Positions 7,338 through 16,504 of a DNA stretch of 64,000 bases are shown here, piece by piece (the first letter of the stretch is position 1; each line of letters starts with the position of its first letter). Origin of the DNA: Pseudomonas sp. ATCC 13867 (GTDB lineage Bacteria > Pseudomonadota > Gammaproteobacteria > Pseudomonadales > Pseudomonadaceae); NCBI RefSeq assembly GCF_000349845.1, contig NC_020829.1, positions 1,612,001 to 1,676,000 on the forward strand, given 5' to 3'. Under the pieces are notes generated by a model, which made no database searches, had not been told where the DNA came from, and saw only the letters and a program-made list of their open reading frames with translations. Position numbers and translations under genes: made by a program.

Positions 7338-7736
7338 TCAGCGCACCGGGTCGACGCGTACGCGCAGCGGTTGCGGGTCCTGGCCGTCCAGCTTGACGCT
7401 GTGGCGCTCGGTGCTGATGAACATCAGGCGGCCATTGTCCTCGATGCGCGCGCTGACGGCATAGCTATGGCCCGGCTTGACCGCGTCGCGGTCGTATTCC
7501 AGATGGAAGGCCAGCGGCACCTGGCGACCCGGCTCCAGCGTCTGCTGGGCCAGTTCCTGGGCGGGGGCGTCGGCCAGGGATACGTCCTGCAGGCTGACCG
7601 TCACTTTCGCGCTCGGCGGCAGGGCGATGCGCTGCAGGTAGAACACTTCGCCGTCCAGCGATGCCTTGCTCGCCGGAGGCGTGGAACTGCAGGCGGCGAG
7701 CAGGCCGGCCATCAGGAGGAGGGGAAGGGCTTTCAT
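7338..7736 (-). CDS. YbaY-like lipoprotein
   Basis: A 132-residue lipoprotein: the signal peptide MKALPLLLMAGLLAAC ends in a lipobox (LAAC, Cys16). The remainder has alternating strands with YLQRIALPPSAKVTVSLQDVSLADAPA and the PLAFHLEYD segment, the pattern of the YbaY/META-like beta-barrel lipoprotein family linked to acid and envelope stress in other bacteria. GGAGAG precedes the start. The gene is isolated from both neighbours by about 110-125 bp; the specific role here is unknown. Confidence 0.8.
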   Translation of the reverse strand: MKALPLLLMAGLLAACSSTPPASKASLDGEVFYLQRIALPPSAKVTVSLQDVSLADAPAQELAQQTLEPGRQVPLAFHLEYDRDAVKPGHSYAVSARIEDNGRLMFISTERHSVKLDGQDPQPLRVRVDPVR

Positions 7737-7862
7737 GGGGTGGGACTCTCCTTGAACTCAGGGGGGCGTAGGACAAGCATGCCCCAGGATAGTTGCAGCG
7801 TCCCTGATCCAGGTGAGGGAGATGTGTTGCCGGATGTCCCGGCGGCCGGCTCCAGACACTGG

Positions 7863-9005
7863 CTACGACTGCGCGGGCAGGTTCTGCAGGCTGGCGTCGA
7901 TGCCCAGGGTCCTGGCGTAGAAGGCCGAGAGCTCGCGGGCGAAACGCTCCGGCGCGAAGCGCTCCCTGACGAAGGCGTGCAGGGCTTCGGGCGTATGGCG
8001 GGGCGGCGCGTCGAGGGCGTGCCTGAGCTGTTCGACCAGTGTGTCCGCGCGCGAGAGGTCCGCCACCAGCCCTACGGGCGCGACGATCTCCGGCAGCGAG
8101 CCGGTCTGGTTGACCAGTACCTGAGTGCCCCTGGCGAGGGATTCGATGGCCACCAGCCCGAAGCCTTCCCAGCGTGACGGCATGATGGTCAGCGTGGCCT
8201 GCTCGTAGAGCCGGTGCAGGCTTTCCTTGTTCTGCCAGCCAAGAAAGCGGACGTTGGCGGTTTCCCCGTAGGCGGAGCTTGCGAGTACCGACGACCCGGC
8301 CACCAGCAGCCGGCAGTCCTGCAGCGCCGGATCGAGGAAGGCGCGGTAGAGCACGTCGAAGCCCTTCTGGTAATCCAGGCGACCGACGAACAGCACGGTA
8401 TTGGCCGACCGTTCGGCGGTCGATGGCGGTTGCGCGATGTAGTGCGGATCGATCGGGTTGTAGAGCACGGCCTGGTTGGCATTGGGGATGAACGCCGCGC
8501 GCGCCTGCTCGGTGCGGGATATATGAATGATGCCGTTCGCGAGCACGCCGGTGAGGAAGTCCAGGGAGCGGCACGCCAGGTGTTCCAAGCGTGACGTTTC
8601 GCGCAGGAACGACCAGCCGTGGGCGCAGTACACCGCGGGCGGAGATTTCAGCAGCGCCAGCCGGCGCAGGACGAAGACGTAGCCGGCCAGCGAACTGTGC
8701 AGGTGGATCAGGTCATAGCGTTCGCGCCGAAGGGCGCCATGCAGCGCCTTGAACAGGTGGGCGATGCGCGTGAGCCGCCGCTCGCCCTTGAACGGCAGCA
8801 GTTTGTCGGGAGCAATCGAGGTGCAGTGGGCCTGGCTGCCGGGGATCAGGAAGCGGTTGTCGTGGGGGGAGGTCTTGTCCAGGGTCTCCAGGTAGCTGGC
8901 GACGCCACCCTGGATGGTTTCGGCGACATGCAGGATGCGCAGACGGCGCGGTGGCTGGCCGAGGTCGCGGTCATCGAAGGGCGGGGGCGTGTGCTGGTTG
9001 TTCAT
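7863..9005 (-). CDS. Family 4 (GT-B) glycosyltransferase
   Basis: A 380-residue GT-B glycosyltransferase. The N-terminal acceptor domain starts ILHVAETIQGGVASYLETL and contains YDLIHLHSSLAGY and CAHGWSF; the C-terminal donor domain has VLFVGRLDYQKGFDVL, and the E-x7-E-like region MPSRWEGFGLVAIESLARG that contacts the nucleotide sugar. It is cytoplasmic, without membrane segments. A low-molecular-weight tyrosine phosphatase gene lies 78 bp upstream on the same strand, a pairing common in exopolysaccharide loci, but no polymerase, flippase or other transferase genes are present. Sugar and acceptor are unknown. The ribosome-binding site before 9005 is weak, so the start is less certain. Confidence 0.85.
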   Translation of the reverse strand: MNNQHTPPPFDDRDLGQPPRRLRILHVAETIQGGVASYLETLDKTSPHDNRFLIPGSQAHCTSIAPDKLLPFKGERRLTRIAHLFKALHGALRRERYDLIHLHSSLAGYVFVLRRLALLKSPPAVYCAHGWSFLRETSRLEHLACRSLDFLTGVLANGIIHISRTEQARAAFIPNANQAVLYNPIDPHYIAQPPSTAERSANTVLFVGRLDYQKGFDVLYRAFLDPALQDCRLLVAGSSVLASSAYGETANVRFLGWQNKESLHRLYEQATLTIMPSRWEGFGLVAIESLARGTQVLVNQTGSLPEIVAPVGLVADLSRADTLVEQLRHALDAPPRHTPEALHAFVRERFAPERFARELSAFYARTLGIDASLQNLPAQS

Positions 9006-9083
9006 GGACGGCTGTGGACTCCTGGTGCTTCGTGCGCCGAGGGTGGACCCGACAACCGAACGGGGTCCGTGGAGGTGTCGGCG

Positions 9084-9563
9084 TCATGCCGATTGGCCCG
9101 GCTGGCCGGGCACCTGCTGTCTTCGCGGGCGCAGCCGCCCGGCCCAGCTGGATACCGCGCGTTCGATCAGCCGGTAGCTGTGCTCGAACGCCTCCGGGCC
9201 CTTGCGATAAGGGTCGGGGATTTCCAGGTTGTGCAGCCATTTGCCGAGCAGGAAGGTCTTGCCGCGTGCCTCGGGCGAGAGTCGGATGACGTCCTGGATC
9301 TGGCCGTGTTCCATGACCAGCACCAGGTTGGCCTCGTGGATCAGCTCGCGGTTCAGTTGACGGGCGCGATGGGGCGGCGGACGGTGGCCGTGGTCGCCGA
9401 GGATAGCCAGCGCGGTACTCTCGATAGGGTGGCCGACCAGGGCGCTAATCCCCGCCGAGGCGATAGCGATGCCGCTGCCTGGCAGGGATTCGCGAAGCAG
9501 GTGTTCGGCGGTGGGGCTACGGCAGATGTTGCCGACGCAGACGAGCAGGATCCTGTTGAACAC
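9084..9563 (-). CDS. Low-molecular-weight protein-tyrosine phosphatase (Wzb/Etp-like)
   Basis: A 159-residue protein with the P-loop CVGNICRSPTAE right at the N-terminus (Cys9, Arg15) and the general-acid loop containing DPYRKG, the two hallmarks of low-molecular-weight phosphatases. Bacterial members of this type dephosphorylate the Wzc-like tyrosine kinase that governs polysaccharide polymerisation. I chose the GTG at 9563 because the family starts about eight residues before the catalytic Cys and AGGGA lies upstream. No tyrosine-kinase gene is nearby. It likely forms a transcript with the downstream glycosyltransferase. Confidence 0.85.
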   Translation of the reverse strand: MFNRILLVCVGNICRSPTAEHLLRESLPGSGIAIASAGISALVGHPIESTALAILGDHGHRPPPHRARQLNRELIHEANLVLVMEHGQIQDVIRLSPEARGKTFLLGKWLHNLEIPDPYRKGPEAFEHSYRLIERAVSSWAGRLRPRRQQVPGQPGQSA

Positions 9564-9661
9564 GGGAGCGTCCCTGACCGCGATCGATGGATGATGTGTC
9601 AGAAAACTAACGATCGCGGCAGGGTGCGTCAAGTATTCGGCGGATGTCGCCGACGGGCGCG

Positions 9662-12169
9662 CTAGGCCTGGGTGGCGGGTGGCTCTGCGCTGGGGGATTG
9701 CTCCTGGCTGGGCCGGTCCAGCGCGACCTGGCGGATCGACAGCCGGATTTCCGCCGGCAGCACCCGCTTGGCCGCGCCTTCGGCCAGTTCGCCGAGCAGT
9801 TCGTGGTAGCTCAGCTTGCCGTGTTCGTCCTTGCGCAGCACATCTTCGTCCAGCAGGGTCTGGATGAAGTGACGGAACAGGCTCTTGTCGAAGAACTCCG
9901 GGGCGTTGAGGCCGTGGAGGATCGACAGGCGCTGGGCCATCACGGTGCAGAGGTTTTCCAGTTCCTCGGCGCTGAGCTGCTTCTGTCCGGCGTTGAGCAC
10001 CAGCGAGATGGCCATGTAGAAACGCTGCAGGGTCTGGGCGATGGAGCGGGCCAGCAGGGTCAGTAGCACGTACTGGCGCGAGCTGGGGGCCGGACGGATG
10101 AAGGTGTCGTTCTCCTGCTTGAGCAGTTCGCTGGCCACCAGGGCCTGCAGCCACTGGTCGACCACGGCGTCCAGCTCGTCCAGGTTCCAGCGGATGAACA
10201 GCTCGGCCTGCAGGTACGGATACAGCGCGCGGGTGTAGCGCAGCAACTGCTCGCGGCTGATCCGCCCGCTGTTCTGGAAGAAGCTGGCGATCAGCGCCGG
10301 CAGGGCGAAGATGTGCAGCACGTTGTTGCGGTAGTAGGTCATCAGCACCGCGTTCTGCTCGTCGAGATAGCAGATGCGGCCGAGGGCGTCCTTCTGCTCG
10401 CTGAGCAGGTTCATGCTCTTCACGTACTCGACCAGCTGCTGGCCGTCGCCCTCGGGCAGGGTGGCGCTGGGCGAGTAGGGCACCTTGCGCAGCAGCTCGA
10501 GGTAGAGGTCGATCACCCGCGCCAGGGCGGTTTCGTCCAGCGCCAGGCGGGTGGTGGAGAGCAGCGCCAGGGCGACCAGGTTCACCGGGTTGATCGCGGC
10601 GGCGTCGTTGAGGTGGCGGGCGACGTCGCGGGCCAGGTGGTTGGTGGTGTCCGACAGCCAGGCCGGGCGGTATTCCGGGCCCAGCGCCTGCTGGCGCCAG
10701 TCCGGCTGCTGCTGGTCGAGGAAGCGGTCGAGGTGGATCGGCTCGCCGAAGTTCACCCAGACCTGGCCGAAGCGCTGCTTCAGCGCGCCGATGACCTTGA
10801 AGATGTCGAAGATCGACTCCTTCTTCTTCGCCGCCCCGCGCAGCTCGCCCAGGTAGGTGCGGCCTTCGAGTACGCGCTCGTAGCCGATGTATACCGGGAC
10901 GAAGACGATGGGCCGGCGCGAGTCGCGCAGGAAGCTGCGCAGGGTGATCGCCAGCATGCCGGTGCGCGGGTGCAGCATGCGCCCGGTGCGCGAGCGGCCG
11001 CCTTCGACGAAGTACTCGGTGGAGAAACCGCGGCTGAACAGGGTGTGCAGGTATTCGTTGAACACCGCGGTGTACAGCTGGTTGCCCTTGAAGCTGCGGC
11101 GCATGAAGAAGGCGCCGCCACGGCGCAGGATGGAGCCGACGATGGGCATGTTGAGGTTGATGCCGGCGGCGATGTGCGGCGGGGTCAGGCCGTTGCGGAA
11201 CAGCAGGTAGGACAGCAGCAGGTAGTCGATGTGGCTGCGGTGGCAGGGCACGTAGACGATCTCGTGGCCCTGGGCGACGTCCTGCACGCGCTCGATGTGG
11301 TTGACCTTCACGCCCTCGTAGAGCTTGTTCCAGAACCAGGTCAGGGTCACTTCGAGGAAGCGGATCACCGGGTAGGAGACGTCGGCGGCGATCTCGTTGG
11401 CGTAGCGCAGCGCGGTGGCCTCGGCCTTCTCCTGGGAAATCTTCTGGGCCTCGCACTCTTCCTGGATCGCCTGGCGCACCAGCGGCGCGCGCAGCAGGCC
11501 CTTGACCAGGGTACGGCGGTGGGAGAGGTCCGGGCCGATCACCGCGGTCTTCTGGTTGCGGAAATGCACCCGCAGGATGCGTTGCACCATGCGCAGGGTG
11601 CGCGCATGGCCTTTGTCCTGCTCGACCAGTTCGCGCAGGTGGATGGGCGCGGAGAACTGCACGCGGGTCTTGCGGCCGAGGATGAGGATGCGCGCCAGTT
11701 TGCGCAGGCGCCCGGTGACGGCCCAGTTGTCGGCGAACAGCAGTTTCCAGGCGCTTTTTTCGCTGTCCGGCGATTGCCCCCAGAACACGCTGACCGGGAC
11801 GATCTGCGCGTCGTCGATACCGTTCTGGCCGATGGCGCCGAGCATGCGCACCAGCGCCGGCGGCGCGCCGCGCTTGTCCTGGCGGCCGAGCCAGTCGGGC
11901 TCCGGCGTCAGGTAGAAGAAGGCCGCCGGCTCGATGGATTCACCCACTGTCACCGGCATCACCGGCCGCGGCAGGCCGGCCTTGCGGCATTCGCTGTCCA
12001 CCACCGCGAGGTCGGTTACCGAGGGTTGCTGCAGGACGTAGAGGACCGGCTTGCTGCGGTCGATCTTCAGGCTGAAGGCCGACTGGTTGATGGTTTCCGA
12101 GCGCACCCAGAGGTACAGCAGGCGGCGCAGGGCACCAAAGCCGAAGCGGCGGAACGGGTAACGTGGCAT
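9662..12169 (-). CDS. plsB: Glycerol-3-phosphate 1-O-acyltransferase PlsB
   Basis: An 835-residue inner-membrane enzyme that acylates position 1 of glycerol 3-phosphate, the first step of phospholipid synthesis. The acyltransferase motifs are in order: block [14 protein letters not shown] with the catalytic HX4D at His310/Asp315, block II near [12 protein letters not shown], block [16 protein letters not shown] and block IV with [13 protein letters not shown]. Length matches the long gammaproteobacterial PlsB form. It is transcribed alone, divergent from the glycine-zipper gene. Confidence 0.95.
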   Translation of the reverse strand: MPRYPFRRFGFGALRRLLYLWVRSETINQSAFSLKIDRSKPVLYVLQQPSVTDLAVVDSECRKAGLPRPVMPVTVGESIEPAAFFYLTPEPDWLGRQDKRGAPPALVRMLGAIGQNGIDDAQIVPVSVFWGQSPDSEKSAWKLLFADNWAVTGRLRKLARILILGRKTRVQFSAPIHLRELVEQDKGHARTLRMVQRILRVHFRNQKTAVIGPDLSHRRTLVKGLLRAPLVRQAIQEECEAQKISQEKAEATALRYANEIAADVSYPVIRFLEVTLTWFWNKLYEGVKVNHIERVQDVAQGHEIVYVPCHRSHIDYLLLSYLLFRNGLTPPHIAAGINLNMPIVGSILRRGGAFFMRRSFKGNQLYTAVFNEYLHTLFSRGFSTEYFVEGGRSRTGRMLHPRTGMLAITLRSFLRDSRRPIVFVPVYIGYERVLEGRTYLGELRGAAKKKESIFDIFKVIGALKQRFGQVWVNFGEPIHLDRFLDQQQPDWRQQALGPEYRPAWLSDTTNHLARDVARHLNDAAAINPVNLVALALLSTTRLALDETALARVIDLYLELLRKVPYSPSATLPEGDGQQLVEYVKSMNLLSEQKDALGRICYLDEQNAVLMTYYRNNVLHIFALPALIASFFQNSGRISREQLLRYTRALYPYLQAELFIRWNLDELDAVVDQWLQALVASELLKQENDTFIRPAPSSRQYVLLTLLARSIAQTLQRFYMAISLVLNAGQKQLSAEELENLCTVMAQRLSILHGLNAPEFFDKSLFRHFIQTLLDEDVLRKDEHGKLSYHELLGELAEGAAKRVLPAEIRLSIRQVALDRPSQEQSPSAEPPATQA

Positions 12170-12338
12170 ACAGGCCCTATGGCTGGCAGAAGTAAAACGA
12201 GCGATTGCTCAGGGGCGCTAGTGTGCCGGATCAGGGGGCGTGCGGCAAAGCCGTGGGCGCTTGGTCGGAGCCGGGCTGACGCCCCGTCGGCAGGGGCTAT
12301 CCTGCTTGATCAGGGTTCCATTCGATGGAGGTGGAGCG

Positions 12339-12806
12339 ATGCGTACCGTTACCTGGGGATGTCTGCTGGTGCTGGTCTGCGCGACGCCGGCCGGGGCTCA
12401 GTCGGTGATGCCGCTCAATGGCCAGAGCAGCCAGCAGATGCAGCAGGACATGGACTACTGCAACGGGGTTGCCGCCAACGCCGCGAGCAGCGCCGGCACG
12501 TCCAGCCCGCATGTCGGCGGACGCGTGCGCGGCGCGGCAGCCGGGGCGGCGGCGGGTGCGGTCGGCGCCGAGGTGCGTGGGCGGCAGCATGACGAGGTCT
12601 ACGACCGGGTCAGCGACGATACCAAGCAGCAGTACCGGCAGAACCGCGCCGGTGAAGTCGCCGCTGCCGGCGCGGTGGCCGGCGGTATGCGCCAGCGCCA
12701 GGAGCGTCGCCAGGGCCGCCGCGATCAGCAGAGCGCGCAGAGTTCGGCCAGCGCCACCGCCTACAGCAGTTGCCTGCAGGGACGCGGCTACCAGGTCAGT
12801 CCCTGA
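12339..12806 (+). CDS. Exported glycine-zipper (YMGG-like) protein
   Basis: A 155-residue protein with a signal peptide (about residues 1-20, ending AGA). The middle holds two glycine/alanine-rich zipper segments, VRGAAAGAAAGAVGAEVRG and EVAAAGAVAGGMRQRQ, separated by a charged region; Cys27 (DYC) and Cys147 (SSCLQGRGY) could form a disulphide. Such zippers insert into or line membranes and are common in small pseudomonad envelope proteins. The function is unknown. GGAGGTGGAG precedes ATG 12339, which I preferred over in-frame upstream starts because it gives a clean signal peptide. Confidence 0.8.
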   Translation: MRTVTWGCLLVLVCATPAGAQSVMPLNGQSSQQMQQDMDYCNGVAANAASSAGTSSPHVGGRVRGAAAGAAAGAVGAEVRGRQHDEVYDRVSDDTKQQYRQNRAGEVAAAGAVAGGMRQRQERRQGRRDQQSAQSSASATAYSSCLQGRGYQVSP

Positions 12807-12990
12807 CGCTTCGCGGCTGCCCGTGCCGGGTCGGCCGCAGCGTTGGTGATGGCGGCGTGCCTTGTAATCTTTGGTAAGGCACGTTGCCTTGCATTGCCCC
12901 GCCGTGCATTCCTATAGTCCCGCTGCCATTTGGAGAGCCCGTCTCCCTCCAGCGTTTCCGCGTACCGGGACGGGCGCACGGTGAGAGACC

Positions 12991-13914
12991 ATGATCGAAA
13001 TAACAAGACTCACGAAACGCTTCGGCCCGTACACGGCGGTCGATGATCTGTCGCTGCGCGTGGCGCAGGGCGAGGTGCTGGGGTTCCTCGGCCCCAACGG
13101 CGCCGGCAAGTCCACCACCATGAAGATGCTGACCGGCTTCCTCGCGCCGACTTCCGGCACCGCGAGCATCTTCGGCCACGACATCCTCACCCAAACGCTC
13201 GAGGCGCAGCGGCAGATCGGCTACCTGCCCGAAGGGGCGCCCTGCTATGGCGACATGAGGGTCCGCGCCTTTCTCGAGTTCATCGCCGAGGTCCGTGGCT
13301 TCCGTGGCGCACAGAAGCGCGAGCGGGTCGGCCGGGTGGTCGAGCAACTGGAACTGGAGCAGGTCCGCGAGCAGTCCATCGAAACCCTGTCCAAAGGCTT
13401 CAAACGCCGCGTCGGCGTGGCTCAGGCGATCCTCCATGATCCCCAGGTGCTGATCCTCGACGAGCCTACCGACGGCCTCGACCCGAACCAGAAGCACCAG
13501 GTGCGCGAGCTGATCCGCCGCCTGGCCTGCGGGCGCATCATCATCATTTCCACGCACATCCTCGAAGAGGTCACGGCGGTCTGCACCCGCGCCGTGGTGA
13601 TCGCCAATGGCCGGCTGGTGGCCGACGGCACGCCGCTGACGCTGGAAAGCCGCTCGCGCTACCACCAGGCGGTGACGCTGGTGGCCGAAGGCGCGCTGGA
13701 CCACGCCGCGCTGGCGGCGCTGCCGGGCGTCGCCGGGCTGGAAGAGAACACCGTGGACGGCATCCTGACCGTGCTGGCGCAGCCGGGGCAGGTGATCTTC
13801 CCGCAGGTCAATGCGTTGATCGCCGAGCGCGGCTGGCACATCCGCGAGCTGGGTGTCGAGCGCGGCCGCCTCGACGAAGTGTTCCGCAGCCTGACCCGAG
13901 GGGAGGCGGCATGA
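12991..13914 (+). CDS. ABC exporter ATPase (GldA-like)
   Basis: A 307-residue nucleotide-binding subunit. Walker A is GPNGAGKST, the Q-loop follows in RQIGYLPEGAP, the signature is the degenerate LSKGFKRRVGVAQ, Walker B is VLILDEPTDGLD and the switch His is in IISTHILEE. The C-terminal extension is typical of drug- and lipid-export ATPases paired with ABC-2 permeases. It is the first of four tightly packed genes: its end overlaps the permease start by 4 bp. The operon resembles gliding-motility GldA-GldF-GldG sets, although pseudomonads do not glide; the transported compound is unknown. Confidence 0.9.
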   Translation: MIEITRLTKRFGPYTAVDDLSLRVAQGEVLGFLGPNGAGKSTTMKMLTGFLAPTSGTASIFGHDILTQTLEAQRQIGYLPEGAPCYGDMRVRAFLEFIAEVRGFRGAQKRERVGRVVEQLELEQVREQSIETLSKGFKRRVGVAQAILHDPQVLILDEPTDGLDPNQKHQVRELIRRLACGRIIIISTHILEEVTAVCTRAVVIANGRLVADGTPLTLESRSRYHQAVTLVAEGALDHAALAALPGVAGLEENTVDGILTVLAQPGQVIFPQVNALIAERGWHIRELGVERGRLDEVFRSLTRGEAA

Positions 13915-14645
13915 AGCAGTTGCCGGTCATCTTCAGGCGCGAGCTGGCGAGCTATTTCGCCACGCCGCTGGCCTACGTGTTCATCGTCATTTTCCTTGTG
14001 CTATCGGGCGTTTTCACCTTCTACCTGGGCAGTTTCTACGAGCGGAACCAGGCTGATCTGAACGCCTTCTTCAACTTCCACCCCTGGCTCTATCTGTTCC
14101 TGATTCCGGCCATCGCCATGCGCCTGTGGGCGGAGGAACGCAAGTCGGGGACCATCGAATTGCTGATGACCCTGCCGATCACCCGCGCCGAGGCGGTGAC
14201 CGGCAAGTTCCTCGCCGCCTGGGCCTTCGCCGGGCTGGCGCTGCTGCTGACCTTCCCGATGGTGATCACCGTCAATTACCTGGGCGAGCCGGACAACGGC
14301 GCGATACTCGCCGGCTACCTGGGCAGCTGGCTGCTGGCCGGGGCCTACCTGGCAATTGGCTCGTGCATGTCGGCGCTGGCGAAGAACCAGGTGATCGCCT
14401 TCATCCTCGCGGTGGTGGTGTGCTTCATCTTCATCGCCAGTGGCTTCCCGCTGGTGCTGGACGCCTTCAGTACCTGGGCGCCGCAGTGGTTGCTCGATGC
14501 GGTGGCCTCGCTGAGTTTCCTCACTCGCTTCGACGCCATCGGCAAGGGCGTGATCGACCTGCGCGACCTGCTGTACTTCGCCAGCCTGATCGCCGCCTGG
14601 CTGGCCGCCACCGCGGTGGTGGTCGACCTGAAGAAAGCCGACTGA
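13911..14645 (+). CDS. ABC-2 type permease (GldF-like)
   Basis: A 244-residue integral membrane protein with six predicted membrane segments. It opens with LPVIFRRELASYFATPLAYVF, the family-typical amphipathic start, and has RLWAEERKSGTIELLMTLPIT, the coupling region found in GldF/NatB-type permeases. It overlaps the ATPase gene by 4 bp (ATGA) and is followed 10 bp later by the GldG-like gene, so the products very likely form one complex. Confidence 0.9.
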   Translation: MKQLPVIFRRELASYFATPLAYVFIVIFLVLSGVFTFYLGSFYERNQADLNAFFNFHPWLYLFLIPAIAMRLWAEERKSGTIELLMTLPITRAEAVTGKFLAAWAFAGLALLLTFPMVITVNYLGEPDNGAILAGYLGSWLLAGAYLAIGSCMSALAKNQVIAFILAVVVCFIFIASGFPLVLDAFSTWAPQWLLDAVASLSFLTRFDAIGKGVIDLRDLLYFASLIAAWLAATAVVVDLKKAD

Positions 14646-14655
14646 GGACGCCCAG

Positions 14656-16494
14656 ATGAAAAAGATGATGCTTTCCGGGGCCGGACTCGTGGTGATCGCG
14701 CTGCTGTTCCTGGCGTTCAACATGCTCTCCGGCCTGTTGTTCACCGGCGCGCGGCTGGACCTGACGCAACAGAAGCTCTACACCATCTCCGACGGAACGA
14801 GGCAGATCCTCGGCTCGCTCAAGGAGCCGGTGAACCTGTACTTCTTCTACTCCGACAAAGGCAGCCGCGACCTGGTCCCGCTGCGCAACTACGCCAAGCG
14901 CGTCGAGGAACTGCTCAAGGCCTACGAGCGCCAGGCCGACGGCAGGATCCGCCTGCACCTGATCGACCCGCAGCCGTTCTCCGAGGACGAGGACAAGGCC
15001 ACCGAGTTCGGATTGCAGGGCGTGCCGCTGCCGGGTGGCGGCGATTCGCTGTACTTCGGCCTGGCCGGCACCAATGCGCTGGACGATGTGCAGGTGATCC
15101 CGTTCTTCCAGCCGGACCAGGAGCAGTTCCTCGAGTACGACGTCAGCCGCCTGATCCAGGGGCTGGCGCAACCCAAACGGCCGGTGGTGGGATTGATCTC
15201 GACGCTGAACCTGAACGGTGGCTTCGACATGCAGACCCAGCAGCCCACCTCGCCGTGGATGTTGCTGGAGGAAGTGCGCCAGCAGTTCGACCTGAAGAGC
15301 CTGAAGACGGACGTCGACCGCATTCCCGACGACGTCAGCGTGCTGATGCTGGTGCACCCCAAGCAACTGCCGCAGCAGACGCTCTACGCCATCGACCAGT
15401 TCGTCCTGCGCGGCGGCAAACTGCTGGTGTTCGTCGATCCCTACAGCGAGGCGGACAAGGCCTCGCCGATGGCGGTACTGGAAGGGGTCGGTGAACCGGC
15501 GTCGGATCTCGAACCGCTGTTCAAGGCCTGGGGTGTGCAACTGTTGCCGGGCCAGGTGCTGGGCGACGGCCGCTACGCCATGAACGTAGGTATGGGCCAG
15601 GGCCAGCGTACGACGCACCATCCGGCCTGGCTGAACCTGGACAGACGCGCGCTGGACCCGGATGACGTCACCACCGCCGGGCTGAGCAGCATCACCCTGG
15701 CCACGGCCGGCATCCTCAAGCCGCTGGACGGCGCGAAGACCCGCTTCACCCCGCTGCTGAGCAGTTCCACCTACGCCATGCCGTTCGAGGCGCGACTGTT
15801 CGTCAACCTGCAGGACCCCGGCGCGCTGATGCGCGAACTCAAGCCAAGCGGCGAGCGCTACACCCTCGCCGCACGCATCCAGGGACCGGCGCAGAGCGCG
15901 TTCCCGCAGGGCATCGAGGGGCACAAGGACGGACTCGCGAGCGCGGAGAACATCAATGTGATTGCCGTGGCCGACACCGACCTGCTCACCGACCGCCTGT
16001 GGGTACAGGTGCAGGACTTCTTCGGCGAGCGCGTGCCGCAGCCCTGGGCGGACAACGCCAACTACGTGATCAACACCCTGGACAACCTGACCGGTTCCGA
16101 CGCCTTGATCAGCGTGCGCTCGCGCGGTCGCTTCAGCCGACCGTTCAGCGTGGTCGACGACCTGCAGCGCCAGGCCGAATCGCACTTCCGCGAGAAGGAG
16201 GATGCACTCAAGCAGCGCCTGGCCGAGACCGAGCAGAAGCTGGCCGCGCTGCAGAACCAGGACCCGAGCAAGGTCACCGAACTGACGCCGGAACAGCAGC
16301 ATGCCGTGCAACAGTTCATCCAGGAACGCGTGCGCATCCGCAAGGAGCTGCGCGAGGTGCAGTTTCAGCTCAATGCCGATATCGACGCCCTCGGCACGCG
16401 CCTGAAAGTCATCAACATCGCCCTGGTGCCGGTGCTGCTGACGGTCGGCGTACTCGCCCTGTGGTTATGGCGCCGCCGGCGCCGGCACGGCTGA
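14656..16494 (+). CDS. GldG-like ABC auxiliary membrane protein
   Basis: A 612-residue protein with one N-terminal membrane anchor (about residues 5-30), a large extracytoplasmic region and a C-terminal membrane helix (VLLTVGVLALWLW) followed by an Arg-rich tail. The section beginning ARLDLTQQKLYTISDGTRQIL and the later FVDPYSEAD fit the GldG/intraflagellar-transport-like fold found in Gld-type transporters. A predicted coiled coil (about 500-565, KQRLAETEQKLAALQNQ) precedes the last helix. It lies between the permease and the DUF4340 gene in a compact operon. Confidence 0.85.
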   Translation: MKKMMLSGAGLVVIALLFLAFNMLSGLLFTGARLDLTQQKLYTISDGTRQILGSLKEPVNLYFFYSDKGSRDLVPLRNYAKRVEELLKAYERQADGRIRLHLIDPQPFSEDEDKATEFGLQGVPLPGGGDSLYFGLAGTNALDDVQVIPFFQPDQEQFLEYDVSRLIQGLAQPKRPVVGLISTLNLNGGFDMQTQQPTSPWMLLEEVRQQFDLKSLKTDVDRIPDDVSVLMLVHPKQLPQQTLYAIDQFVLRGGKLLVFVDPYSEADKASPMAVLEGVGEPASDLEPLFKAWGVQLLPGQVLGDGRYAMNVGMGQGQRTTHHPAWLNLDRRALDPDDVTTAGLSSITLATAGILKPLDGAKTRFTPLLSSSTYAMPFEARLFVNLQDPGALMRELKPSGERYTLAARIQGPAQSAFPQGIEGHKDGLASAENINVIAVADTDLLTDRLWVQVQDFFGERVPQPWADNANYVINTLDNLTGSDALISVRSRGRFSRPFSVVDDLQRQAESHFREKEDALKQRLAETEQKLAALQNQDPSKVTELTPEQQHAVQQFIQERVRIRKELREVQFQLNADIDALGTRLKVINIALVPVLLTVGVLALWLWRRRRRHG

Positions 16495-16504
16495 GGAGAT
16501 CGTC

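Noticed and set aside
9084..11456. 790-codon frame running through plsB into the phosphatase
   Set aside because: Only its last 159 codons (from GTG 9563) are a real gene; the rest is an out-of-frame reading of plsB rich in Arg/Pro.
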